Part shown: piece after piece, positions 17,734-25,725 of the stretch
Numbering within the stretch: the first letter of the stretch is position 1
Layout: every line of letters begins with the position of its first letter
NCBI RefSeq assembly: GCF_024519455.1
Contig: NZ_JALJRY010000031.1
Location: 40,992-104,991, forward strand
Source: Streptomyces sp. STR69
GTDB lineage: Bacteria > Actinomycetota > Actinomycetes > Streptomycetales > Streptomycetaceae
Length of the DNA: 64,000 bases
Direction: 5' to 3'
The notes under the pieces: model-generated
What the model was told of the DNA's origin: nothing
Database searches by the model: none
What the model saw: the letters and a program-made list of their open reading frames with translations, nothing else
Position numbers and translations under genes: made by a program

Positions 17734-18069
17734 ATGACAGCAGACGACTCGTTCGGCCGTATCGACGACGACGACTACCCCGCTTACACGATGGGCGGAG
17801 CCGCCGAGCTGCTCGGCACCACGCAGGGCTTCCTCCGTGCTCTCGGCGAAGCCCGTCTGATCACCCCGCTCCGTTCCGCCGGCGGCCACCGCCGCTACTC
17901 CCGCTACCAGCTGCGCATCGCGGCCCGCGCCCGGGAACTCGTCGACCACGGGACCCCCATCGAGGCCGCCTGCCGCATCATCATCCTCGAAGACCAGCTC
18001 GAAGAAGCCCGGCGCATCAACGAAGAACACCGCAAAGCCGCCAACTCGCAGGGCGCGGCGGACGCCTGA
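17734..18069 (+). CDS. Small MerR-like helix-turn-helix regulator
   Basis: The 111-residue protein begins MTADDSFGRIDDDDYPAYTM. Its DNA-binding part (about residues 18-70) has the MerR-type winged helix: TMGGAAELLGTTQGFLRALG, then LRSAGGHRRYSRYQL in the wing. It continues with a helical segment GTPIEAACRIIILEDQLEEA and lacks a long effector domain, so it is of the short BldC/HspR-like size class. GAGAGG lies 6 bases before the ATG. The large palindrome at 17676-17707 is its likely control site. Confidence 0.85.
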   Translation: MTADDSFGRIDDDDYPAYTMGGAAELLGTTQGFLRALGEARLITPLRSAGGHRRYSRYQLRIAARARELVDHGTPIEAACRIIILEDQLEEARRINEEHRKAANSQGAADA

Positions 18070-18229
18070 CCCGTCGGCGGGGAAGAAACCGGCGGCAGGA
18101 TTCCCGGTCGGATTCATACGGCCGTCGGCAGAATGGCGGCCTGCCCCGCCCGGCAACGAGGGGCCGGGCTCCGGCGATGTCATCGGCGGAGCCCTTTCGC
18201 GTTCCGACGGTGTCCTTGGCCACCGCGGC

Positions 18230-18460
18230 CGTCCTCGCCCGCTGCGGTCCGGAACGGTCAGGCGGTCTGGGTGAGTTCGGCACGGCCGAACGGCAGCGCG
18301 AATCCGGTCGGAAGCTCGGTCTGCGTGAGCGGTTGTACCGGCGGAGCTCTTGCCCGGCTCCCCTCGTGGCGAAGGTTTCGGTGGAGGACGGCGAAGGCCT
18401 GCTCGACGGCGTAGCGGAGTTTGTGAAGCTCCGCCTGTCGTTCGCGCAGTTCAGCCGTGT
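18230..18460 (-). pseudogene. Possible transposase C-terminal remnant
   Basis: Read on the minus strand, a short stretch gives ELRERQAELHKLRYAVEQAF followed by AVLHRNLRH. This resembles the C-terminal end of IS5-type transposases (RYVVEQTFALLH-like), then degenerates. There is no start and no inverted repeats. The remainder of 18070-18470 holds nothing else that I can support. Confidence 0.35.
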
Positions 18461-18470
18461 GGCGTGCCTG

Positions 18471-19370
18471 CTACCGGTTGGCCGCGAGGAAGTTCTCCAG
18501 GATCTCGACGAACCGCGTCGGCTGCTCCTCGGCCGGGTAGTGGCCGCAGTCGTCGAGGACGATCCCCGTGACGTCGTCGGCCGCCAGCCGCATCGTCTGG
18601 GCGGCACTCTCGCCGCTCCACAGCGCGCCGCCGACGCCGAGCACCGGCAGCGTCAGCCGGGTCTTGCCGCGCTGCTCGTTCTGCGCGATCGTCTCGTCCA
18701 GCACCCGGTAGTACGCGAAGCTCGCCCGCAGTGCGCGAGGATCCGCGGTGATCGCGCCGACGTAGACGTCCACGGCGTACGTGGGGATCGCGGTCGGCGT
18801 GGCGGCCTTGGTGGCGAACTGCCAGCCGAAGAAGAGCCGTTCGCGTCCCCGGACGAGTTCCTCGTTGAGGTCGGTGAGCCGGTTGAAGCCGAACTGCCAG
18901 AGCTTCAGGTTGGCCGCGGCCGGGCCGAAGAACGGCGGGGACGGCGTGAGGCCGGGGATCACCGCTTCGACGATGGCGAGCCGGCCCACCCGCTCGGGGT
19001 CGTCGGCGGCGAGGGCGTATCCGGTCCACGTGCCGATGTCGTGGCCGACCACGTCGAACCGGTCGTGCCCGAGCGCGGCCATCAACGCGACCAGATCGGC
19101 GGCCAGCGTGCCGGCGTCGTACCCGTCGTCGGGCTTGTCGGAGAGTCCGGCCCCGCGCGAGTCGACGGCGACGACGGTGTGTTCACGGGCGAGCGCGGGC
19201 ATCACCTTCCGCCAGGCGTACCAGGTCTGGGGCCAGCCGCCGATCAGCAGCAGCGCCGGGCCGTCCCCACCGGTGACCGCGTGCAGCCGCAGTCCGTTCA
19301 CCTCCACGAGCCGGCTGGTGAAGACGTCGAGGAATCCGTCGGGCAGTCGCAGCGAACTCAGGGTTGTCAT
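18471..19370 (-). CDS. Alpha/beta hydrolase (epoxide hydrolase/dehalogenase-like)
   Basis: The 299-residue protein has GGWPQTWYAWR (oxyanion-hole loop, HGxP-like), nucleophile elbow VVGHDIGTWTG with aspartate in the nucleophile position, and the catalytic histidine in DDCGHYPAEEQP. An Asp nucleophile points to epoxide hydrolase or haloacid/haloalkane dehalogenase chemistry rather than an esterase. The start at 19370 follows a TAGGGT -10 box with almost no leader, so the mRNA is probably leaderless. It is divergent from a TetR-type gene and likely controlled by it. Confidence 0.88.
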   Translation of the reverse strand: MTTLSSLRLPDGFLDVFTSRLVEVNGLRLHAVTGGDGPALLLIGGWPQTWYAWRKVMPALAREHTVVAVDSRGAGLSDKPDDGYDAGTLAADLVALMAALGHDRFDVVGHDIGTWTGYALAADDPERVGRLAIVEAVIPGLTPSPPFFGPAAANLKLWQFGFNRLTDLNEELVRGRERLFFGWQFATKAATPTAIPTYAVDVYVGAITADPRALRASFAYYRVLDETIAQNEQRGKTRLTLPVLGVGGALWSGESAAQTMRLAADDVTGIVLDDCGHYPAEEQPTRFVEILENFLAANR

Positions 19371-19377
19371 GCCGGCG

Positions 19378-19419
19378 ACCCTACCCATCTTTGAACGATC
19401 GGTACAAGATGTGTAGGCT
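19378..19419. promoter_or_regulatory. Overlapping divergent promoters with shared TetR-type operator
   Basis: The imperfect palindrome TTGAACGATCGGTACAA (19391-19407) carries one -35 hexamer in each arm. Rightward, TTGAAC is 17 bases from TAGGCT (19414-19419). Leftward, TTGTAC is 18 bases from TAGGGT (complement of 19378-19383). Both predicted start sites fall at the respective start codons. Binding of the repressor here would block both genes. Confidence 0.65.
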
Positions 19420-19426
19420 GACGACC

Positions 19427-20035
19427 ATGGCAGGCCGCAAGCAGTTCGACGTGGACGAGGCGCTACGACGTGCGATGCACGTCTTCTGGCGCTGGGGTTA
19501 TTCGGAGGCCTCGATCGATCGCCTGACCGAGGGCACGGGCCTGGGCCGGGGCTCGCTCTACGGCACCTTCGGCGACAAGAGCGCCCTCTTCCGGAAAAGC
19601 CTCCAACGGTACGCGCAGACCTACGAACCGCAGTACGAGCAGGCGCTGTCCGGCCCCCACCCGAGCCCGAGCACCGTTGTGGCCGCCTACCTGCAGGTCG
19701 CCCTGAACCGCATCGCCGACCCGACGGTCCCGGACGGCTGCCTGCTCACGGTGTCGGCAACGCAGATCCCGGCACTCGACGAGGAGGGCCGGGCGATGGT
19801 CCGCGCCATGATCGACGGTCTGCGGGCGAGGCTGGAGCAGGCGTTGCTGGCGGCGGGGGCCGGTGAGCAGGAGGCGGTTGAGCTGGCGTTGTGCACACTG
19901 GCGACGAACAAGTCTCTGGCGGTGCTGAGCCGCGCCGGCTTCTCGGGCGAAGACCTGGCAACCGTCGCGGCAGCCGCCGCCAAGAACGCCGAGGCTGTGC
20001 CGAACCGGCCGGCCGAACCGTCGGGGCCGCGATAG
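19427..20035 (+). CDS. TetR/AcrR-family repressor
   Basis: The 202-residue protein starts MAGRKQFDVDEALRRAMHVF. The N-terminal helix-turn-helix includes GYSEASIDRLTEGTGLGRGS and LYGTFGDKSALF, a standard TetR signature; the C-terminal helical domain contains a single early CLLTVSATQIPALD segment. It is transcribed divergently from the hydrolase gene, with an operator overlapping both promoters. The hydrolase substrate may therefore be its inducer (inference). Confidence 0.9.
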   Translation: MAGRKQFDVDEALRRAMHVFWRWGYSEASIDRLTEGTGLGRGSLYGTFGDKSALFRKSLQRYAQTYEPQYEQALSGPHPSPSTVVAAYLQVALNRIADPTVPDGCLLTVSATQIPALDEEGRAMVRAMIDGLRARLEQALLAAGAGEQEAVELALCTLATNKSLAVLSRAGFSGEDLATVAAAAAKNAEAVPNRPAEPSGPR

Positions 20036-20053
20036 GCGGGAACGACTCCGTCG

Positions 20054-20105
20054 CCAACGGATCCCTCCAACGGATCCCTCCAACGGATCCCTCCAACGGA
20101 TCCCG
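20054..20105. repeat. Four tandem 13-base repeats
   Basis: CCAACGGATCCCT is repeated four times head to tail just after the TetR gene stop, the last copy ending CCCG. No function is evident. The rest of 20036-20472 carries no supported gene and probably holds the promoter of the STAS gene. Confidence 0.8.
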
Positions 20106-20472
20106 CCAATGGACCGCGTGATGCCTCGTGCACACGCGCGTACCGTGCTTCTGTACGGTCCACATTCTGGGATCGGGCGGCTTGGAACCGTCCATGGGAA
20201 CGACGCGAGGACTAGTCTGCTGAACAGACGTCCCAGACCCCGGCGGCATGCAGTTGCTGAACGCAGATTGCTGCGGGGTGCGGACTCCTCGTCTGTCACC
20301 CGGCGCATCCCTGGAGGGAACCGGGTTGATCCTCTGTCCTGCCGCGCAGGCTGTCGGACCGGCCGTTGCTCTGCCTCCGCCGAAAGTACGCCCCCGCCGG
20401 GAGCGCGCCCAGGGAGCCGGGACTCCGGCACCACCGCACCCGCTGCCGGATGGTCTTCCGAACCGAGGCACC

Positions 20473-20910
20473 ATGCCCCTGCCACAGCTCACCGTTCAGC
20501 GTCATGACTTAGGCACACGGGCGCTGATCACCCTGGCCGGTGAGATCGACCTCGAATCCGTGCCGTTGGTGCGTGTGTCCCTGGAACGATGCCTGCGAGA
20601 AGGTATCCGTGCCATCGACGTCGACCTCGCCTCCGTCACCTTCTGCGACTGCAGCGGGCTCAACACGTTCCTCCGCGCCGCGCAGCAGTCCGAAGCGCTC
20701 GGCGGGACCCTGCGGCTGCACCATCCGCCGACCACGCTCCTTCGGATTCTCGCCGTCGCCGACTGCGGATTCCTGCTCCTGGGCTCTCCGTCCGGCCAAC
20801 CGCCACCTCCTCCTGAGGGGATCCCCGCCACGCCCGTTCCGGCCCCGGCCCCGGCCCCGGCGCGCGGCCTGGTCCGGCTGGTCTCCGCCCTTTCGGGACG
20901 CGTGCGATGA
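20473..20910 (+). CDS. STAS-domain protein (anti-sigma factor antagonist-like), cassette A
   Basis: The 145-residue protein starts MPLPQLTVQRHD with GAGG 4 bases upstream. The STAS fold is seen from LITLAGEIDLESVPLVR to the loop FCDCSGLNTFLRAAQ, whose serine is in the position phosphorylated by anti-sigma kinases. A Pro/Ala-rich linker (VPAPAPAPA) and a short basic tail follow. It should bind an anti-sigma kinase in partner switching. It heads a group with two GAF/ANTAR genes and faces a SigB/F/G-type sigma gene, and its order is repeated at 24.5-26.5 kb. Confidence 0.85.
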   Translation: MPLPQLTVQRHDLGTRALITLAGEIDLESVPLVRVSLERCLREGIRAIDVDLASVTFCDCSGLNTFLRAAQQSEALGGTLRLHHPPTTLLRILAVADCGFLLLGSPSGQPPPPPEGIPATPVPAPAPAPARGLVRLVSALSGRVR

Positions 20911-21006
20911 CGGCCGGGCGCCGGCGCGGGCGGGAGGGACCGCTGACCAGCCGTCGGGCATCGTCCGGCACCGCGTCGGTGGACCCTGTCACGATGCCTG
21001 CGGGCG

Positions 21007-21762
21007 GTGGCCGGGGTGGGGTCTGACAGCCGCTCGGAGCGTATCCAGGTGCTGGTGGCCGAGCAGGCGGCCCGGCGCGGTGTCCGGGTCGGTGTGGTGG
21101 ACGTGTGCACCGCGGCCGTGGCCGCGCTGCCGGTCGGCGGGGCGGGGCTGTCGGCGATGTCCGGGACCGCGCCGAGCCATCCGCTGTGCAGCACCGACGA
21201 CATCAGCGAGCAACTGGAAGAGCTCCAGCTCACGTTGGGTGAGGGGCCGTGTGTGGATGCCTTCCGGGACGGCTCGGCCGTCCTGACACCCGATCTGCTG
21301 ACCCGTGACCTGCAGGACCATTGGATGGTGTTCGCGGATGCGGCCCTGGAAGCCGGGGCCCGCGCGGTGTTCGCGCTCCCGCTGCAGATGGGGGCGATCA
21401 GCCTGGGAGTCCTGGACCTGTACGCCCAGGTTCCGGTCCGGTTGGACCCGGAGGAACTGGCGGACGCGTTGGCGTTCGCCGATCTCGCGACGCTGGTGCT
21501 GCTCGACGCGCGCATCGACGAGACGGGCGGGCCGCACGGTGGCCGCGTCGAGGACCTGGGCGCGTACCGGGCAGAGATCGACCAGGCGAGCGGCGTCCTG
21601 ACCGTCCAGCTCGGCGTGGGCATCGAGGAGGCCTTCGTCCGGCTTCGTGGCCATGCCTTCGCGCAGGGACGCCGGCTCGCCGAGGTGGCCGCGGACGTGG
21701 TCGCCCGGCGGCTGCGTTTCTCACCGGACGCGGAGCCGGACCAAGCGGACGAGGAAACCTGA
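21007..21762 (+). CDS. GAF and ANTAR domain protein, cassette A
   Basis: The 251-residue protein has an N-terminal GAF domain (about residues 20-165, with LQLTLGEGPCVDAFRDG) and a C-terminal ANTAR domain (about 185-240: IDQASGVLTVQLGVGIEEAF, then RRLAEVAADVV). ANTAR domains bind paired RNA hairpins and prevent transcription termination; the GAF domain would sense a ligand or partner. The start is GTG at 21007 with a weak SD; GTG at 21016 is an alternative. It is about 96 bases after the STAS gene. Confidence 0.85.
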   Translation: MAGVGSDSRSERIQVLVAEQAARRGVRVGVVDVCTAAVAALPVGGAGLSAMSGTAPSHPLCSTDDISEQLEELQLTLGEGPCVDAFRDGSAVLTPDLLTRDLQDHWMVFADAALEAGARAVFALPLQMGAISLGVLDLYAQVPVRLDPEELADALAFADLATLVLLDARIDETGGPHGGRVEDLGAYRAEIDQASGVLTVQLGVGIEEAFVRLRGHAFAQGRRLAEVAADVVARRLRFSPDAEPDQADEET

Positions 21763-21841
21763 CGCAGGTGTGCAGTCCGGGAAACATGCCGTACTTCCCG
21801 CCCTTCCGGGCCGGGACCAGTCTCGATCGAGGGTGCTCACG

Positions 21842-22558
21842 ATGGATCAACAGCTCCTGGCCAAGACGTTCGTCGAGCTGGCCGACAATCTGGTCGCCGA
21901 CTTCGACCTCATCGATTTTCTGCGCCTGCTGACCGATCGCTGCGTCGGCATGCTCGACGCGAGCGCCGCCGGCGTGCTGCTCGCCGACCGGGACGGCAAA
22001 CTCCGCGTCATGGCCGCCTCCGACGAACAGGTGCGCCTGCTGGAGCTCTTCCAGCTCCAGAACGACGAAGGCCCCTGCCTCGACTGCTTCCGCACCGGCG
22101 CACCGGTGATCATCCACGACCTGACCCGGGAGATCGACCGCTGGCCGCGCTTCGTCACGGCGGCCCACCGCAGCGGATTCGGGGCCGTACAGGCACTGCC
22201 CATGCGCCTGCGGGCGGAGACCGTGGGCGCCCTGAACCTCTTCCGCGCCGCATCCGGCCCCTTCGACCCGCTCGCCACGCACATCGCCCAGGCCCTGGCC
22301 GACGTCGCCACCATCAGCCTGCTGCAACAACGCACCGCCCACCGCAGCACGGTGCTCAACGAACAGCTGCAGGCGGCGCTGAACAGCCGGGTGCTGATCG
22401 AACAGGCCAAGGGGAAGCTCGCCGAACGCCAGGGCATCGACATGGAGCAGGCGTTCAGCGCGCTGCGCGGTTACGCCCGCGCCCACAACCGGCGCCTGTC
22501 CGACGTGGCCCGCGCCTTCGTCGACGACTCCGAACCCCTTGCCGGCCTGGGGGCCTGA
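21842..22558 (+). CDS. GAF and ANTAR domain protein, cassette A (second)
   Basis: The 238-residue product begins MDQQLLAKTFVELADNLVAD. The GAF domain carries ASAAGVLLADRDGKLRVMAA and NDEGPCLDCFRTG; the ANTAR end is LIEQAKGKLAERQGIDMEQAF followed by RRLSDVARAFV. GAGGG lies about 8 bases upstream of the ATG. It is clearly paralogous to the protein at 25722-26486 (shared LLELF, EGPC/QGPC and CFRTG/CYRTG blocks). It probably acts as a ligand- or phosphorylation-dependent antiterminator. Confidence 0.9.
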   Translation: MDQQLLAKTFVELADNLVADFDLIDFLRLLTDRCVGMLDASAAGVLLADRDGKLRVMAASDEQVRLLELFQLQNDEGPCLDCFRTGAPVIIHDLTREIDRWPRFVTAAHRSGFGAVQALPMRLRAETVGALNLFRAASGPFDPLATHIAQALADVATISLLQQRTAHRSTVLNEQLQAALNSRVLIEQAKGKLAERQGIDMEQAFSALRGYARAHNRRLSDVARAFVDDSEPLAGLGA

Positions 22559-22603
22559 CCCACACCTCGGAGCGGGCTCGTACCGGCTCGGTGTCGACAG
22601 GCC

Positions 22604-23413
22604 CTACTCGTGGGCCTCGGCCATCACCTGGTCGCGCAGGCGTGCGCAGGTGCGGATGATCAGACGGGAGACGTACATCTGCGAGAGGCCGAGTTGCAGG
22701 GCGATGCGGTTCTGGGTCATCTCCCCGAAGAACCTCATGTAGAGGATCTGCCGTTCGCGTTCGGGCAGGGCCTGCAACAGGGGGCGCAGGGCCTCGCGGT
22801 TGATCACCCGGTCGAAGCCCGGCTCCATGGTGCCGAGGGTGTCGGCCGGCGGGCGGCTGTGACCGGAGCGGCCGGACACGTCGTCCAGGGAACTGGCGGT
22901 GAAGCTGTCCAGCGCCCCCTGGCCGAGCCGTACCTCCGCCCTGGTGAGACCCGCGTGCGTGGCGATCTCGCCGACGGAGGGCTCACGGCCGTGGAGCGAA
23001 ACCCATTCGTTCCCGGCGGACCGGACCTCGCCTCGCAGCTCCTGCACGCGTCGTGGCACATGCACGCCCCAGAGGTGGTCCCGGAAGTGCCGTTTCACCT
23101 CACCGAGGATCGTCGGTACGGCATAGCTCGGGAAGGCGGTGCCGCGGCTGGGGTCGAAGCGGGTCACCGCCTTGACCAGGCCGAGTCGGGCGACCTGCTG
23201 AAGGTCCTCGAAGGACTCGCCGCGGTGCCGGAAGCGCCGGGCGAGCCGTACGGCCATCGGTGCCCAGGCGCACACCACCTCCTGGCACAGTGCGGTCCGC
23301 TCCGGCCCGTTCGGCAGGACGGCGATACGGCGGAACGCGGCATCGGTGTCCGGGGCATCGGCATAGGCGGATGTGCTGCGTGGGCTCGGAGTGCGTGCGT
23401 GCGAGATGGGCAC
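22604..23413 (-). CDS. SigB/SigF/SigG-family RNA polymerase sigma factor
   Basis: The 269-residue protein starts at GTG 23413 with CAGGAGA 5 bases upstream. Region 2 contains LARRFRHRGESFEDLQQVAR and LGLVKAVTRFDPSRGTAFPS; region 3 follows PRRVQELRGEV; region 4 is LPERERQILYMRFFGEMTQN and GLSQMYVSRLI. This is the stress/sporulation group controlled by anti-sigma kinases and STAS antagonists, of which streptomycetes carry many. STAS proteins are encoded on both sides. No anti-sigma kinase gene is visible in the window. Confidence 0.92.
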   Translation of the reverse strand: MPISHARTPSPRSTSAYADAPDTDAAFRRIAVLPNGPERTALCQEVVCAWAPMAVRLARRFRHRGESFEDLQQVARLGLVKAVTRFDPSRGTAFPSYAVPTILGEVKRHFRDHLWGVHVPRRVQELRGEVRSAGNEWVSLHGREPSVGEIATHAGLTRAEVRLGQGALDSFTASSLDDVSGRSGHSRPPADTLGTMEPGFDRVINREALRPLLQALPERERQILYMRFFGEMTQNRIALQLGLSQMYVSRLIIRTCARLRDQVMAEAHE

Positions 23414-23483
23414 GTGGATCTCCTGTCGATGGGGTGAGTCCCCGGACCGTTCGCGTGCGGGCAGTCCCTCCGTCCAGGGGCGA

Positions 23484-23840
23484 TCAGCGCCGCGCCAGTT
23501 GCCGTTCACCGCCCGCACCGGGCTCGTAGGGCAGTCCGTAGTGCTTGAAGATCGCTTCCTCCTGCTCGGCGGGCAGGACGTCGTCGGTGCCGATCGAAGG
23601 GGCCTGCTTCACCAGCGTTCTGATGTAGCCGACCTTGAGGTAGTCAGGCCCGGCGATCACATCGTCGAGGGGGACGAAGACCAGGCGGTGCCGGGTGGGG
23701 AGCCCGATCCGTACGGTCGCCATGGCCGGTTCGTCGGTGGTGGTGTCCACATAGACCGCCTCCAGGACACCGATCTTGTGCGACTCGGTGTCGACGACAT
23801 CGCGGTCGCGCCATTCCCGTAGGTCTGCTGCGTGAATCAT
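23484..23840 (-). CDS. PRC-barrel domain protein
   Basis: The 118-residue product starts MIHAADLREWRDRDVVDTES with GGGAGAAA upstream. The N-terminal 75 residues form a PRC-barrel (LREWRDRDVVD ... VYVDTTTDEPAMATVRIG ... LVFVPLDDV). A C-terminal helix (AEQEEAIFKHYGLPYEPG) follows, a layout common in streptomycete stress-induced PRC proteins. It lies 70 bases upstream of the sigma gene on the same strand and could be co-transcribed with it. Confidence 0.85.
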   Translation of the reverse strand: MIHAADLREWRDRDVVDTESHKIGVLEAVYVDTTTDEPAMATVRIGLPTRHRLVFVPLDDVIAGPDYLKVGYIRTLVKQAPSIGTDDVLPAEQEEAIFKHYGLPYEPGAGGERQLARR

Positions 23841-23884
23841 GGTTTCTCCCTGCGTGGACGACCCGCCTGCTGCCACTCCACGGG

Positions 23885-24163
23885 TCACCTGCGGCGTTCG
23901 CGGTCCTGACGGTCCTCGCGCCGCCAGCGCGCGCGGTGCTGACGGCTGTACCGGCGGTCCCAGCGTTCCCGACGATCCCGGCGCTCCTGGTAGTCCCGGT
24001 AGTTCCCGAGGTCGGAACCGCCGTCACGGCTCCGGCCGCCGCCACGGTCACGGCCGAGGCGGGTGAGGCCGTAGACCAGCACCGCCGCGGCCAGCCACCA
24101 CAGGGGGTTGAGGAAACCGAAGCCGAACAGGACCAGGGCGAGGATGAGGAGCAGGACGAACAC
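23885..24163 (-). CDS. Small hydrophobic membrane protein with basic tail
   Basis: The start is GTG at 24163, chosen because GGGAGG lies 6 bases upstream. The 92-residue product has one long or two closely spaced membrane helices (LLLILALVLFGFGFLNPLWW ... AAAVLVYGL) followed by a tail of about 50 residues very rich in Arg and Asp. It resembles the short hydrophobic proteins often found beside streptomycete stress sigma genes. Function is unknown. The gene is 44 bases upstream of the PRC-barrel gene on the same strand. Confidence 0.7.
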   Translation of the reverse strand: MFVLLLILALVLFGFGFLNPLWWLAAAVLVYGLTRLGRDRGGGRSRDGGSDLGNYRDYQERRDRRERWDRRYSRQHRARWRREDRQDRERRR

Positions 24164-24548
24164 AACGGGCCTCCCGGGAGCTGGAAACAGCGTCGATACC
24201 GGGGACTGGGGCCTCTCCTTGCAGCGTAGTCCTGCCCGAAGGCTGCGGATACCGTGCGACGTCGGACGTCTTGCCCGGTCGGTCACGAAACGACCGGCTC
24301 CCGGGCCGACCTCGATCCGTACCACTCTCTTGCGTCTTCGCCGCCGATTCCGTCAGGAACCGACCGGGGGCGACACTTTCGACCACTCTCACGCTGACCT
24401 GGAGAGAGGGCGACGGCCCGTCCCGCCGCGCCAGTACGCTCGTCCTACGGTCCGCCCGTGACCCCGGCCCTCTCCGTACTGTCCTGTTCCGCGCAACAGA
24501 GGCCCTGCGCAAGGCGAAAGCCCCCCGGTGACAGAGGAGTTGGGTCGC
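24164..24548. other. Intergenic region between divergent stress genes
   Basis: This stretch separates the leftward small membrane protein gene from the rightward STAS gene. It should contain both promoters, but I see no convincing promoter, operator or hairpin. GTG at 24528 is an alternative start for the STAS gene. Confidence 0.4.
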
Positions 24549-24917
24549 ATGGGCTTGCAGCACCACCTGTTCGACGAGTTGCGTGTGGTCACGGCCGGCG
24601 GCGAGCTGGACCTGACGACCGCTCCTGCTTTCGCGCGTGACCTCGTGGACGCCCGGCACGGCGACGGGCGGCTGCTCCTCGTCGTGGATCTGTGCGGTGT
24701 CACGTTCATGGACGGCAGCGTCCTGGAGCCGCTGTGTGCGGCGTGGGAGGACTGCCATGAGCGGCTCGGCTGGCTGCGGGTCGTGCACCACCGGCCAGGC
24801 GCGAGTCTCGTGTTCCGGGCCGCCGGTCTGCAGGACCGTTTCCCGCGGTACGCGACCATCCAGGACGCCTGGCGGGACGTGCCCGCGGACCGTGCGACGG
24901 CAGACCGGGCCACGTAG
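24549..24917 (+). CDS. STAS-domain protein (anti-sigma factor antagonist-like), cassette B
   Basis: The 122-residue protein starts MGLQHHLFDELRVVTAGGEL; ATG at 24549 is preferred over GTG at 24528 because GAGGAG lies 9 bases before it. The STAS domain spans nearly the whole protein. The phosphorylation loop reads CGVTFMDGSVLEPL with serine in the usual place. It is the first gene of the second STAS + GAF/ANTAR + GAF/ANTAR cassette, matching the order at 20.5-22.6 kb. Confidence 0.85.
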   Translation: MGLQHHLFDELRVVTAGGELDLTTAPAFARDLVDARHGDGRLLLVVDLCGVTFMDGSVLEPLCAAWEDCHERLGWLRVVHHRPGASLVFRAAGLQDRFPRYATIQDAWRDVPADRATADRAT

Positions 24918-24981
24918 TGTACGGCGCAAGCCAGGCGACACCTCACCTCGAAGGGCCCCGGCCCGCGCGGGACGGAGACGG

Positions 24982-25725
24982 GTGATCAGTGACGGCATGG
25001 CCGAGGTCCTGCGGTCGCTGCGCCTCGGCGAGGCCGGGGATCCGGCGCAGGCGTGTGCGCGGGTGCTGGGCGTCGCGGGCGTCGCACTGTCGTTGCTGGT
25101 CGGCGCCGATCGGACGGCCGAGCCGCTCTGGTTCCATCCGGACCTGAGCGCCCGGTTCGAGGAACTCCAGCTCACGTTGGGGGAGGGCCCGGGGCCGGAC
25201 GCGGTCCGCGCCGGTTCGCCCGTGCTGGAGCCGGACCTGGCACGGGTGCGCGCCGAGCGCTGGCCCGCGCTGCTGCCGGCCGCGCGCGAACTGGGCGTGA
25301 ACGGCGTGTGCTGCTTCCCGCTGGGCATCGGCGCCATCCGGGTCGGCGTACTGACCGTGCTGTGCGACGCCGAGCGGCAGCTGAGCCGGCAGCAGTACAC
25401 GGACGCCACCGCCCTGACCGCCGTACTGACCAACGCCCTTCTGAACGGCGACCGGCACGACGGGGAGCAGCCCGGGCTCGGCACGGCCCTGGAACCTCCC
25501 TCGGTGCTGCGCCGCGCGGTCGTGCACCAGGCCACGGGCATGGTCAGCGCCCAGCTCGACGTGTCCGTGCAGGAAGCACTGCTGCGTCTGCGTGCCCACG
25601 CGTACAGCAGTGAACGGCCCCTCCGTGAGATCGCGGCGGATGTGGTCGCCCGCAGGCTGCGTTTCACCGACGACTTCGACGACGATGTAAGCGGGCCGTA
25701 CTCGCCCGACGGTGGAAAGGGATGA
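24982..25725 (+). CDS. GAF and ANTAR domain protein, cassette B
   Basis: The 247-residue protein starts at GTG 24982 with GGAG four bases upstream. The GAF domain (about residues 20-165) contains FEELQLTLGEGPGPDAVRAG, nearly the same block as in the cassette A protein at 21007. The ANTAR end is VVHQATGMVSAQLDVSVQEA then PLREIAADVVARRLRF. Its stop overlaps the next start by 4 bases (ATGA), so the two genes are translationally coupled. Confidence 0.88.
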   Translation: MISDGMAEVLRSLRLGEAGDPAQACARVLGVAGVALSLLVGADRTAEPLWFHPDLSARFEELQLTLGEGPGPDAVRAGSPVLEPDLARVRAERWPALLPAARELGVNGVCCFPLGIGAIRVGVLTVLCDAERQLSRQQYTDATALTAVLTNALLNGDRHDGEQPGLGTALEPPSVLRRAVVHQATGMVSAQLDVSVQEALLRLRAHAYSSERPLREIAADVVARRLRFTDDFDDDVSGPYSPDGGKG

